A stretch of DNA of 64,000 bases, taken from positions 1,591,617 to 1,655,616 of the forward strand of contig NZ_CP053842.1 of assembly GCF_013201645.1 (NCBI RefSeq), given 5' to 3'. The notes under the pieces are model-generated. The model was not told the DNA's origin and searched no databases. It worked only from the letters and a program-made list of their open reading frames with translations. Position numbers and translations under genes: made by a program. Shown in pieces: positions 25,320-33,702 of the stretch. The stretch's first letter is position 1. Every line of letters starts with the position of its first letter. This DNA comes from Campylobacter corcagiensis. Lineage in GTDB: Bacteria > Campylobacterota > Campylobacteria > Campylobacterales > Campylobacteraceae.

Positions 25320-26354
25320 TTGGCACAAATAGTAGATAGAAAAAGAATTTATAATCCAGAGTCAAACGAAACTCTAAACAACAGAAGGGTTTTTGGCGGA
25401 AATCCACATGGAATTCTAAACTTTACAAAGGCCAAATATCAGTGGGCTTTAAAGCTTTGGGACATAATGGAAGCAAATACTTGGTTTCCAAAAGAAGTTG
25501 ACACAACTGATGATGTAAGAGATTATAACTTCAACCTAACTCCAGCTGAAAAGCGTATGTATGATTTGGTTTGGAGTCAGCTTATATCAATGGATAGTTT
25601 TCAAACAAACAACCTAGCTGATAATATCAACCCTTATATCACAGCTCCTGAGATTAATGCAATTTTGGCTAGACAAGCTTACGAAGAGGCAAATCACTCA
25701 AAAAGCTATGCTGTGATGGTTGAGGCTATTTGTGAAAATACAGATATGATTTATGAGATGGAAAAACATGACCCCATACTAAAAAAGAAAAACGACTATA
25801 TATCAAGCTTGTATGAAGAGCTTGCTGGAAATGTAACTGAAAGCAAACTTCTCCTAGCGATGGTAGCAAATCAAATTCTTGAAGGTGTTTACTTTTATAG
25901 TGGATTTACAGCCATCTATGCTTTAGCTAGAGCCGGAAAGATGCTAGGTTCAGCTCAAATGGTAAGATTTATCCAAAGAGATGAGATAACACACCTTCTT
26001 CTTTTTCAAAATATGATAAATTCAGTTAGAAAAGAAAGACCTGATCTTTTCACTCCTGAAGTTGTTGCTAAGATTTATGAGATGTTTGAAAAAGCTGGAG
26101 AACTTGAAATCGAGTGGGGAAAATACATCACCCAAAACCAAATCATGGGCTTTACTGATGATATCATCACAGAGTACATCCACTATCTTATAGATCAACG
26201 TCTAAATGCCATCGGACTAAATAGAATCTACAACGCCAAACATCCGATAAAATGGGTAGATGACTTTGCTAAATTTAACGACCAAAAGTCAAATTTCTTT
26301 GAAAGCAAGGTTACAAACTACAGCAAAGGAAGCCTTAGCTTTGATGATTTTTAA
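25320..26354 (+). CDS. nrdB: Class I ribonucleotide reductase beta subunit
   Basis: Diiron, tyrosyl-radical subunit of the aerobic reductase. The 344-residue product carries the metal ligands in WDIMEANTWFPKEVD, YEEANHSKSYAVMVEAI (Glu, His and the likely radical Tyr in SKSY), and RDEITHLLLFQNMI (Glu and His). The start is a TTG at 25320 behind AAGGA. The catalytic partner nrdA is not in the window. Its position directly after the class III genes gives the cell an oxygen-dependent and an oxygen-sensitive route side by side; C. jejuni relies on class I alone. Confidence 0.95.
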   Translation: MAQIVDRKRIYNPESNETLNNRRVFGGNPHGILNFTKAKYQWALKLWDIMEANTWFPKEVDTTDDVRDYNFNLTPAEKRMYDLVWSQLISMDSFQTNNLADNINPYITAPEINAILARQAYEEANHSKSYAVMVEAICENTDMIYEMEKHDPILKKKNDYISSLYEELAGNVTESKLLLAMVANQILEGVYFYSGFTAIYALARAGKMLGSAQMVRFIQRDEITHLLLFQNMINSVRKERPDLFTPEVVAKIYEMFEKAGELEIEWGKYITQNQIMGFTDDIITEYIHYLIDQRLNAIGLNRIYNAKHPIKWVDDFAKFNDQKSNFFESKVTNYSKGSLSFDDF

Positions 26355-26369
26355 TCAAAAATATTTAAA

Positions 26370-26419
26370 AAAAGAGAGTTGAAATTTACTAAATTTAGCT
26401 TAAAATTATGCTCTCTTTT
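26370..26419 (+). terminator. Possible terminator after nrdB
   Basis: AAAAGAGAG (26370-26378) can pair with CTCTCTTTT (26411-26419) around a long AT-rich loop that can itself fold. It ends in a short U-run and lies 16 bases after the nrdB stop. Confidence 0.5.
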
Positions 26420-26518
26420 ATATAATTATTATAAATTTTACTAAATTAAGTTTATAAAATATAGCTTTTTAGCCCTAAATTTGATACAATTAAATATATA
26501 AATTTTTAAAGGTTTGGT

Positions 26519-27154
26519 TTGGTTGATTTGTGGGAAATTCATTGTCAAAGACTAGCTGATGATATAGCTGATATTATTGATATCACTCCAGCACTTTATG
26601 ATGCTTTTTGCAAGGTAAATAGAAGTGAGTTTTGCCCGATACAAAAGCATGCCTACTCACTAGATCCCCAACCAATAGCTGGTATGCAGTGGATTAGCTC
26701 ACCACTAACTGTAGCAAAGATGACCATAGCACTAGAACTTGATGGTGTTGATAAGATCTTAGAAATAGGTTGTGGAAGTGGCTATCAAGCAGCTATATTA
26801 AGCAAAATAGTAAGAAGAGTTTTTACTATCGAAAGAATTGAAAGCTTAGCAAAAGAAGCAAAAGAGCACTTTACAAATTTAGAAATTTCAAACATACATC
26901 TAAAATTTGATGATGGCAACTCAGGATGGAAAAATTACGCCCCTTATGAGAGAATTTTACTCTCAGCTGCTACTACGCAAATAGATGAAAGGCTTTTTTC
27001 TCAGCTTGAAACAGGTGGAATTTTAGTAGCCCCAATTGAGAAAAATGGAGTTCAAAATATAGTTAGATTTCGTAAAATTTCAGACAGCGAAATATCTCAA
27101 GAGATTCTTGAAGAGTGCCAGTTTGTACCACTTTTAAAAGGAAAAGAGCAATGA
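26519..27154 (+). CDS. pcm: Protein-L-isoaspartate O-methyltransferase
   Basis: Repairs proteins damaged at Asp/Asn by methylating isoaspartyl residues with SAM. The 211-residue product has the SAM-binding motif I ILEIGCGSGYQAAILSKIV (about 81-99) and the family segment HAYSLDPQPIAGMQWISSP near residue 43. The start is TTG at 26519 behind AAAGG. Its stop overlaps the ATG of the AAA gene (ATGA), so the two are translated together; the pairing of this repair enzyme with a pseudo-AAA protein may be only positional. Confidence 0.93.
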   Translation: MVDLWEIHCQRLADDIADIIDITPALYDAFCKVNRSEFCPIQKHAYSLDPQPIAGMQWISSPLTVAKMTIALELDGVDKILEIGCGSGYQAAILSKIVRRVFTIERIESLAKEAKEHFTNLEISNIHLKFDDGNSGWKNYAPYERILLSAATTQIDERLFSQLETGGILVAPIEKNGVQNIVRFRKISDSEISQEILEECQFVPLLKGKEQ

Positions 27155-28848
27155 AAGAACAACTACAACTTTATAAGCTAAACAATAGTGAAGCTGATAT
27201 TAAAAAAAATATCCACGCTTTAGAGACAGTCTTAGCAAATCTTAAAAATGCTGTAATAGCCTTTAACAGCGATGATATAAGCTATCTTCAAGGCTCATAT
27301 ATAGAATTTTGTAACGATATTTTAGATATAAGTATGCATTTTAAAAATACAAAATATTTCTTTTTGTCTAAAAATTTCAAAACTAACATTCAAACCTACT
27401 ATGAAAATTCATTTTTAAAAGATGATATCTTAGAACTTGAAAATACTTTTAAACTAGCCACCAAAGAAAGCGACCCACAACAAAGCCTTGATGATACTAA
27501 AAGAGATATGGTTTGGCTATTTTCACTTATCGAAAACATAACTAGAAAATATGATAAAAGCAGTGATAATCACGAGTTTAAAATCAAAATCATAAAATTT
27601 TATAACGCCTTGCATGATCTATTTTTAAATTTTAGCGATATTTTATTAGCTAAATACTATGGCATCATGCTTTGTAATCATCCAGCTATACTTTTAGCTC
27701 TAATTAAATCATCACTAAAAGCCGCTTCTCTTGATTCAGTCCTTAAAAGCTTTAGCAGTGATTCTCTAATAAAAGAGTGTGATGATGATAAATGCACCCC
27801 TTTAAGTGATGAGTTGTTAGCAGAGCTTATTACAATATTTGCCATACCTAATCCAAATTTTAGTTGTCTTATATACTCAAAAACAAATGCTAAAACTCTA
27901 AATTCTACACTTAGTGATTTTGAGAAGAAAAGTAGCGAATTTATAGATAAAAATGAGATTTTTGACGGACTTAGTAAGCCCAGAAAAATCATAGCTTGCG
28001 AGCTATTTTTAAGATATTCAAACAAAACAGATGTTGGAAATATCTCTAAAAATATCCTTTTAATTGGACCTATGGGAAGTGGCAAACTCTCTATCGCAAA
28101 GAGCATGGTAGCTGGAAATAGCTGTAGAGTTATTAATATAAATAGCTCTTATACTTATGAGAATTTAATAGATGGTTTTATAAATGGTAAATTTATAGAT
28201 GGCGAGCTAAAATTAGCTTGTAAAGAGGCTTTAGCAGATAGATCAAACAACCACTACATCATAATTAACAACATAAACTACGCTGATATGAACTCAATGT
28301 TTGGAGAAATTTTAGAGCTTTTAGATAACCGATATGATGGAACCAACGACTCAGTTTTAATAAGAAGCAAAAACTCTTATATCATCGATACTTTAGATGA
28401 TCCAAAAGCAAATAGTGTGGTATTTAAAGATAATAAATCATACTTTGCTATACCAGATAACCTTTATATAATCGCAACTTATGATCTAATGCTTAGCCTA
28501 AAAAGTAGCGATACGGCATTAATGGCAAAATTTAGCATCATACCAGTAGAGTGCAATTATAGCGCTATGCAGTCAGCTCTTGAAGGCATTAAAAACGCTG
28601 AAAGCTATATAAAAGTTTGCCAAAATCTAAATAAAACCTTAAGTAAAATCTCACCAAATGCAAAGATCGGACATATGGTCTTTTTAAAGATCAAAGAGCA
28701 GATTAAAGGTGGGCAAATTTCAGCTAGTGATGCGGTTGAGTTTTTTAATAAAGAGCTTAAATTCTTACTTGTTAGCCTGTTTGCAGATTTTCCAAGAGAT
28801 GAGGTTGGTGAAATTTTATCACAATGTGCTGAGTGCTTTAATGTGTGA
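27151..28848 (+). CDS. Degenerate McrB-like AAA+ protein, probably without ATPase activity
   Basis: A 565-residue protein starting at the ATG that overlaps the pcm stop. Residues 1-280 are helical with no recognised domain. Residues 295-475 align by eye with the AAA+ module of McrB-type proteins, but the catalytic positions are altered: Walker A is GPMGSGKLS (residues 306-314, Leu where Thr/Ser is expected), Walker B is HYIIINNINYADMN (Asn373-Asn374 where Asp-Glu is expected), and the arginine-finger region reads ALMAKFSIIPVE instead of ALRRRF. The FGEILELLDNRYDG and IPDNLYIIATYD motifs keep the family shape. The fold may be kept for binding rather than hydrolysis. The cupin gene overlaps its end by 8 bases. 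Confidence 0.7.
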   Translation: MKEQLQLYKLNNSEADIKKNIHALETVLANLKNAVIAFNSDDISYLQGSYIEFCNDILDISMHFKNTKYFFLSKNFKTNIQTYYENSFLKDDILELENTFKLATKESDPQQSLDDTKRDMVWLFSLIENITRKYDKSSDNHEFKIKIIKFYNALHDLFLNFSDILLAKYYGIMLCNHPAILLALIKSSLKAASLDSVLKSFSSDSLIKECDDDKCTPLSDELLAELITIFAIPNPNFSCLIYSKTNAKTLNSTLSDFEKKSSEFIDKNEIFDGLSKPRKIIACELFLRYSNKTDVGNISKNILLIGPMGSGKLSIAKSMVAGNSCRVININSSYTYENLIDGFINGKFIDGELKLACKEALADRSNNHYIIINNINYADMNSMFGEILELLDNRYDGTNDSVLIRSKNSYIIDTLDDPKANSVVFKDNKSYFAIPDNLYIIATYDLMLSLKSSDTALMAKFSIIPVECNYSAMQSALEGIKNAESYIKVCQNLNKTLSKISPNAKIGHMVFLKIKEQIKGGQISASDAVEFFNKELKFLLVSLFADFPRDEVGEILSQCAECFNV

Positions 28849-29173
28849 TATTGAAATTTATAAAGCACAATCGATTGCTAGGAAGCTAAACGGTCTTCAA
28901 ACATCACTAAATTCCTACAAACTTGAGGCGAATTTGGGAATAAATTTAAAAACTAGTCTAAAAGAAGAAGCTTTTTTAATCTTAAAAGGAAAAGGAATTT
29001 TAAACCTTCATGGTCAAGAAAAAAATCTAGAAGCTGGAGATATGTTTAAAATTCCACCAAATAAAAACTTTAAAATTTTAGCCCTAAGCGATATAAAATT
29101 TATCCGCTCAACCAAAACAGAGCCAACTAAGCTTAAAACGCCTGAATTTGATAAAATAGAATTTCAAGATTAA
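28841..29173 (+). CDS. Small cupin-fold protein
   Basis: A 110-residue single-domain protein with a cupin-like pattern: EEAFLILKGKGILNLHGQEK, then LEAGDMFKIPPNKNFKILAL, the two halves of a small beta barrel. The metal-binding His residues of typical cupins are mostly missing, so it may not be an enzyme. The start at 28841 overlaps the AAA gene by 8 bases and gives MCDIEIYKAQ; a longer reading from 28709 is possible but lies wholly inside the AAA gene. It completes a pcm-AAA-cupin transcript. Confidence 0.7.
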   Translation: MCDIEIYKAQSIARKLNGLQTSLNSYKLEANLGINLKTSLKEEAFLILKGKGILNLHGQEKNLEAGDMFKIPPNKNFKILALSDIKFIRSTKTEPTKLKTPEFDKIEFQD

Positions 29174-29276
29174 TAAATTTCAAAATTTTAAAAATTTAAT
29201 TTAATTACGGCAAAGTAAGCCTTTTATTTTAAGTTTAAATTTAGCTCTATGTTAGAAGTTTGTTAGAGTCTTTTTG

Positions 29277-29282
29277 TATAAT
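29277..29282 (+). promoter_or_regulatory. -10 box of the dsbA-dsbI operon
   Basis: TATAAT preceded by a T-rich stretch (GTCTTTTTGTATAAT), the usual shape of a Campylobacter sigma-70 promoter. It is 30 bases before the ATG, which has an AAAGGAGAG ribosome binding site. Confidence 0.7.
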
Positions 29283-29312
29283 CTTGCTACAATTTAATAT
29301 AAAGGAGAGAAC

Positions 29313-30002
29313 ATGAGTTCGATTTTAAACAAATTCACAAAAGGCGTTGCTGCACTAGCACTACTTGCAGGCGTTAGCGCATTTGCTGCTACAGAAGGAA
29401 CAGACTATGTTAAATTAGAAAGAGTTATACCAAATGCTGAAGGAACAGTTATTAAAGTATATAGCTATGACTGCCCGTTTTGCTACAAATTTGACAAAGC
29501 TGTTACAAAACCTGCAATGGATAAAGTTCCAGAGATGAAATTTGTACCATTTCACCTAACTACAAAAGGCAAATTTGGCAAATACGCAAGTGAGATTTTA
29601 GCTGTTATGATGGTAAAAGATGAAGAAGCTGGCATCTCTTATCTAGATGATGCTTCAAATTTCAAAAAAGCTAAATTTAACCTTTATAAAGCATATCATG
29701 ACAAAAAAGAGAGATGGGGTGATGATGCTACAAATGAGGCAAATGTTGATGCGTTTTATAAAACAGCACTTGAAGGCTTAAATATGACAAGAGCTGATGT
29801 TGATGCTGCTGCAAAAGATGAAAAAGTTCAAGCTCACCTAAACGCATGGGGTCTAGACAATAGCGGTGATGCATATATGGTTGCTAAAGTTCAAGGCGTT
29901 CCAGCATTTGTAGTAAATGGCAAATATTTAATCCTTACAAAATCAATCAAAGGAATTGACAGTTTTGCACAAACAATCAAAGAGCTTAACGAGCTTAAAT
30001 AA
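29313..30002 (+). CDS. DsbA-family periplasmic thiol:disulfide oxidoreductase
   Basis: Introduces disulfide bonds into exported proteins. The 229-residue product has a signal peptide (1-25, ending SAFAA), a thioredoxin-fold domain with active site C54-P-F-C57 (YSYDCPFCYKF), a helical insertion (about 90-185) and the cis-Pro loop VQGVPAFVVNGKYL. CPFC is nearer the DsbL-type site (CPFC/CPHC variants) than CPYC. It is followed after 9 bases by the membrane partner DsbI, so the pair forms an independent oxidation module. It could be called dsbL or dsbA2; I leave the symbol open. The cysteine-rich Sel1 proteins in this window are plausible substrates. Confidence 0.88.
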   Translation: MSSILNKFTKGVAALALLAGVSAFAATEGTDYVKLERVIPNAEGTVIKVYSYDCPFCYKFDKAVTKPAMDKVPEMKFVPFHLTTKGKFGKYASEILAVMMVKDEEAGISYLDDASNFKKAKFNLYKAYHDKKERWGDDATNEANVDAFYKTALEGLNMTRADVDAAAKDEKVQAHLNAWGLDNSGDAYMVAKVQGVPAFVVNGKYLILTKSIKGIDSFAQTIKELNELK

Positions 30003-30011
30003 GGTAAATTT

Positions 30012-30677
30012 ATGAGTTTATGGAGTGATTTTAAATCTAGCCCTATTGCCACCATATCAAGGTGGCAAGATCAGAGATTTTTATGGGCATTAATGGCTGT
30101 AGCTATGGCTGGTATGGTACTACTAGCTCATAGTTTTTTTCAAAACTATCTATATATGAAGCCTTGCGAACAGTGCGTTTATATAAGATATTCAATGCTT
30201 GTAATGGCACTTGGCGGGATTATTGCTTGCATAAATCCTAAAAATGTTATTTTAAAGATAATAGCTTATGTTTTAGCAATTTATGGAGCAATTATTGGAA
30301 TTGGATATAGCGTAAAACTTCATGGCATTCATAAAGCCGTTCATAGTGATGATCCATTTGCTATGATGGGAATGCAAGGTTGCTCAACAGATCCTAGCTA
30401 TCCTTTTGGTCTACCACTTCACAAATGGGCACCTGATTGGTTTTTGCCAACAGGAGATTGTGGTTATGATAGTCCAGTAGTTCCAAGTGGTGTAGAACTT
30501 GATGCTATACAGACATTTTTTACAAACCTTTACGCTGATGGTTGGTATTTGATTCCGAGTATTAAATTTGCAGATATGGCGGTATGTACGCTTTTAGCTT
30601 ATGTTGTAGCTTTGGTTTTACTTCTTATAATGCTTATAAGCTGGATAATAACAACTATAAAAAGAAAACGAGCTTAA
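30012..30677 (+). CDS. dsbI: DsbB/DsbI-family membrane disulfide oxidase
   Basis: Reoxidises the DsbA partner with quinone. The 221-residue product has about five membrane helices. The first reactive pair is in MKPCEQCVYIRYSMLV (C-x2-C, about 54-57), typical of DsbB; the second pair lies in the periplasmic loop with GMQGCSTDPSYPFGLP and LPTGDCGYDSP. The last helix (about 195-215) is the extension that distinguishes DsbI from DsbB. It is transcribed with the upstream thioredoxin-fold gene and ends in a strong terminator. Confidence 0.9.
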   Translation: MSLWSDFKSSPIATISRWQDQRFLWALMAVAMAGMVLLAHSFFQNYLYMKPCEQCVYIRYSMLVMALGGIIACINPKNVILKIIAYVLAIYGAIIGIGYSVKLHGIHKAVHSDDPFAMMGMQGCSTDPSYPFGLPLHKWAPDWFLPTGDCGYDSPVVPSGVELDAIQTFFTNLYADGWYLIPSIKFADMAVCTLLAYVVALVLLLIMLISWIITTIKRKRA

Positions 30678-30681
30678 ATTT

Positions 30682-30698
30682 AAGGGGCCATGCCCCTT
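30682..30698. terminator. Intrinsic terminator after dsbI
   Basis: AAGGGGC (30682-30688) and GCCCCTT (30692-30698) pair around a CAT triloop, just after the dsbI stop and followed by CTTAAAA. It marks the left boundary of the accessory cassette. Confidence 0.85.
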
Positions 30699-30799
30699 CT
30701 TAAAATACTAAAATTTACACATCTAATAGATTTAAAATATACTAGTTATAATTACTTTTTTAAGCTTTGGATCTATTGATATAAAGTAAGCGAAATTTT

Positions 30800-31522
30800 T
30801 TATTGGTCTTTTTTTAAATCTCTAATTATATATGTAAAATCTTTATCTATATCATATAAATAACACAAACCACTAGTTAAGATAATTTCTATACTTCCAT
30901 CAACTATAATATATCTATCATGACGATAGCCCTCAAAGCGCGGATCATCACTCTTAATTGTCCAATCTTTACATAATCCTTTTATTATTGATATATTTTT
31001 TTGCTCTAATTTATAACAATACAACTTCTTTCTTGTCTTTTCTATGTTTTCATTAATAAATTCTTTAAATTTATCAAAATTATCATTTATATATTTATCA
31101 TAAAACATAATCTCATTAGCATTTTTCAAAAGAGCGTTTAAATGATCTTTTGCTTTATTTCTATTTTCTTCAGCTTTAAAAGTTGCTGTAAAATTGTTTT
31201 CAATTTTATCGCCATTGATATTAATATAGGGAAAATCATTTTTATCTTTTGATAGTATAACTTTTAATCTAGTTTGCTTAGCCAAATCTTCAATTGTTGA
31301 ATCTATAGCATAGCCTTGACGAACAAAAGATGAAATATGTTCATCTTTTAAATCAAATTCACTTATCTCTTTTCTTATAAGCTCAATTTGATTTTTTGTA
31401 AGTACAATACCATCTTTATAAAATTTCAATATTTTAAGTAAAATATATTTGTTATGCTTTTTATTATATTTAAATTTAAGGTATTCTAACAATAAATCAT
31501 CTTCTAAAACCAAATAAATCAC
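30800..31522 (-). CDS. PLD-like (HxRx4D) protein, third gene of a putative defence cassette
   Basis: A 240-residue protein of unknown family. Residues 1-80 are helix-rich and charged (LTKNQIELIRKEISEF). The C-terminal half has alternating strands and helices and the motif H201-D-R203-YIIV-D208 followed by GSIEIILTSGL, which resembles the HxKx4D active-site motif of phospholipase D-type nucleases with Lys replaced by Arg; the preceding EIMFYDKYIND is also typical of such C-terminal domains. Only one such motif is present, so an active enzyme would need a dimer. The gene overlaps the ATPase gene by 4 bases. Nuclease or effector function is inference. Confidence 0.6.
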   Translation of the reverse strand: MIYLVLEDDLLLEYLKFKYNKKHNKYILLKILKFYKDGIVLTKNQIELIRKEISEFDLKDEHISSFVRQGYAIDSTIEDLAKQTRLKVILSKDKNDFPYININGDKIENNFTATFKAEENRNKAKDHLNALLKNANEIMFYDKYINDNFDKFKEFINENIEKTRKKLYCYKLEQKNISIIKGLCKDWTIKSDDPRFEGYRHDRYIIVDGSIEIILTSGLCYLYDIDKDFTYIIRDLKKDQ

Positions 31523-32544
31523 ATTAACTCCATCAAATCCTTCAAATTTGCATCAAAAAACCCTGTTGGAAATTTTTTAATTTCTCCTATGCTGTCAACA
31601 AATCTTCCATCTTCATTTATATTAATCTCTTCAAATTTAGATTTGTCATCTTTTCTATAATAAATTACAGTTTTTTCTTTATTAATTTTATTTATAAGAA
31701 CCTCATGCCTTAATTTATCTATAATATGTTCTGAATGAGTTTCTATAATGACTTGTACGCCATTACTAGCTAAAAATACGAAAAACTTCATTAAATTTGC
31801 AATAGCTTTTGGATGAAGGTGAATTTCTGGATTTTCAATTACAAATATATCTCCTTTTTTTAATGACAATCCTATTATTAAAATTCTAATAGCATAGCTA
31901 ACACCAGATCCAACATTGTAAGTTGATATTGGGTTGCTAAAATCATCTATCTTATATTTGACACTTAAATTCTCATTACTAATTTTTTGAGTAATAAGTT
32001 CTAAATTTAAATCAAGTGTTTTATTTATCCAAAAAAGAAGCTGATCTCTAAGAGTAGTACCATACGCTTCTGCTATTACAATATCTATCTTATCATTTTT
32101 ATTGTTATCAAAATAACCAAATGCATATTCTCCATTTATTCCAAATTTGGATTTACCATATCTGGATATATCTTCTTGACCTATACGATTAGAACTTATA
32201 TAAAATAGATTTTCTTCAAATATTAAATCAGGAGAATTGACACTAAATTCCCAACTCTTATTTATAGAACATTTCAACTCAAATTCTATATTTTTATATG
32301 TAGTTTTAATAATACTTAAATCATCCTTCATATAGAAATTTCTTATATCCTCAAAATTATCAATTTTAAGAATAATTTCTTCAAGAGAAGAATTTTGTTT
32401 TGCATAATAAGACATAAGCAAAATACTTTGTACAAGTGTTGATTTTCCAGAAGAGTTAGTTCCTGTTAATATCGTCATAGGTTTTATTTTTAACTCTTCA
32501 TCTGAAATACTTTTAAAATTTGAAATTTTAATTAAATCAATCAT
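31519..32544 (-). CDS. RecF/ABC-like ATPase with DUF3696-type C-terminus
   Basis: A 341-residue ATPase of the SMC/RecF-like type without the long coiled coil. Walker A is GTNSSGKST (28-36), a signature-like VGSGVSYAIRI begins at 211, Walker B is DIFVIENPEIHLHP (232-245) and the H-loop is IETHSEH (267-273). The C-terminal KKFPTGFFDANLKDLMEL matches the DUF3696 ending (WP-x-GFFD). No Toprim nuclease domain follows, unlike OLD or GajA. It overlaps its neighbours on both sides (8 and 4 bases). Such ATPases are common sensors or motors in anti-phage systems; the role here is inferred from context. Confidence 0.8.
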   Translation of the reverse strand: MIDLIKISNFKSISDEELKIKPMTILTGTNSSGKSTLVQSILLMSYYAKQNSSLEEIILKIDNFEDIRNFYMKDDLSIIKTTYKNIEFELKCSINKSWEFSVNSPDLIFEENLFYISSNRIGQEDISRYGKSKFGINGEYAFGYFDNNKNDKIDIVIAEAYGTTLRDQLLFWINKTLDLNLELITQKISNENLSVKYKIDDFSNPISTYNVGSGVSYAIRILIIGLSLKKGDIFVIENPEIHLHPKAIANLMKFFVFLASNGVQVIIETHSEHIIDKLRHEVLINKINKEKTVIYYRKDDKSKFEEININEDGRFVDSIGEIKKFPTGFFDANLKDLMELM

Positions 32545-33667
32545 TGCAACCCTTTAAAAAATTATCTATTGTATTAAATCTGAATTTAATATTGTCTTTA
32601 CTATCAATTCCATAAGTAAATCTTTCTGGTTTATCAAATTCATATTTTTTTAGCTTTTTTAATTTTTCAATATCTATTTTTATATTTTTCTCCATAGCTA
32701 TAAAAAACATATAAGTTATCACTTCAAAAAGACCCATATTAATAGGTCTTTTTCTATCACTTCCGTCTTTACTTTCAAATCTAAAAACACAATCTCCATA
32801 ATTTTTGGATATATATGTCATAACCTTATCAAATTGATTTATAAACTCTTTATAAAAATCATAATTTTGTTTATTTATACATTTCATAGCATTAGCTAAA
32901 AATTCATCAATATCACTACCGTATTCTATATCACACAACTGGTTTTTCTTTAAAAAATAAAAAGAGATAAACCTTAATATTAAATATCTATCTTTCATTG
33001 TTATTGGATTAAGACTATTGTCAGTTGCTATTTTAAAACTTTCAAGCTCACTTAGTTCTTTTATGAGTTTTGTTGAAGTTCCTTGATATAAAGCATTTCT
33101 CATCTCTTGGTTATTTAATTTTGTACCGCCTCTATTTAACCTATCAAATATATTAAATTTTACTTTTTCTGGAGTTGGCGGAAGTATAGTGTAAATTTCT
33201 AACTGATAATCTTCTATTTTGTTTTGAAGTATCGGTTCTAACTCTGAAAATTTTTTTCCATTCACATCTGGTATAATCTTTAACTTTTTTAATTGAAATT
33301 TATCATCTAAAAACTCAGCTATACAAGTAAGTCTTTGTCTTCCATCAACAACTTGATTTTTTCCATCTTTATCTTGAAAAAAATAAATAACTGGAAGAGG
33401 TATTCCCATAAGAATACTTTCTATAAGTTCTGATTTTTGATTATCGCCCCATCTTTTATCATCTCTTTGAAAATCTGGATTAAGAACAATATTACCTTTT
33501 ATTTTATCATCATATTTACGCTTAAATTCAAAAATACTCATTCTGCCTTTGTCTATCCTAATACCTTTTAGTGGGTATATATCATTATAGTTATCCAAAG
33601 TAGGTTCTAATACTTCTTCACCTTCAAAGTCTTCTTTAAGATTGTAATATTTATATTCTGTTTTCAT
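32537..33667 (-). CDS. DUF262-domain (ParB/GmrS-like) protein, first gene of the cassette
   Basis: A 376-residue protein with a clear DUF262 domain: NPDFQRDDKRW (63-73), ESILMGIPLPVIYF (83-96), then VVDGRQRLTCIAEF with the key D108-G-R-Q-R112, and FDRLNRGGTKLNNQEMRNAL near residues 174-193. The DGxQR motif is the nucleotide-binding/catalytic core in GmrS and related NTPase-nuclease proteins. The C-terminal region (200-376) is helical; there is no DUF1524 HNH nuclease domain, so this is not a full GmrSD. It is transcribed first, behind its own TATAAT and with a poor ribosome binding site. Confidence 0.85.
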   Translation of the reverse strand: MKTEYKYYNLKEDFEGEEVLEPTLDNYNDIYPLKGIRIDKGRMSIFEFKRKYDDKIKGNIVLNPDFQRDDKRWGDNQKSELIESILMGIPLPVIYFFQDKDGKNQVVDGRQRLTCIAEFLDDKFQLKKLKIIPDVNGKKFSELEPILQNKIEDYQLEIYTILPPTPEKVKFNIFDRLNRGGTKLNNQEMRNALYQGTSTKLIKELSELESFKIATDNSLNPITMKDRYLILRFISFYFLKKNQLCDIEYGSDIDEFLANAMKCINKQNYDFYKEFINQFDKVMTYISKNYGDCVFRFESKDGSDRKRPINMGLFEVITYMFFIAMEKNIKIDIEKLKKLKKYEFDKPERFTYGIDSKDNIKFRFNTIDNFLKGCND

Positions 33668-33684
33668 GATTTAAATTCTTTTTT

Positions 33685-33690
33685 ATTATA
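33685..33690 (-). promoter_or_regulatory. -10 box of the DUF262 cassette
   Basis: TATAAT on the minus strand within the 35-base gap between the ilvD stop and the DUF262 start (17 bases before the ATG). The cassette can probably start its own transcript; no terminator separates it from ilvD, so read-through is also possible. Confidence 0.6.
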
Positions 33691-33702
33691 CTTTTTGTAT
33701 TT

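Noticed and set aside
31519..32544. ATPase as GajA (Gabija) or OLD nuclease
   Set aside because: The protein is 341 residues and ends in the DUF3696 block; no Toprim domain follows and no GajB helicase is present.
32537..33667. DUF262 gene as a GmrSD-type restriction enzyme
   Set aside because: There is no DUF1524/HNH domain in this protein or in the neighbours, so it is not a GmrSD system.
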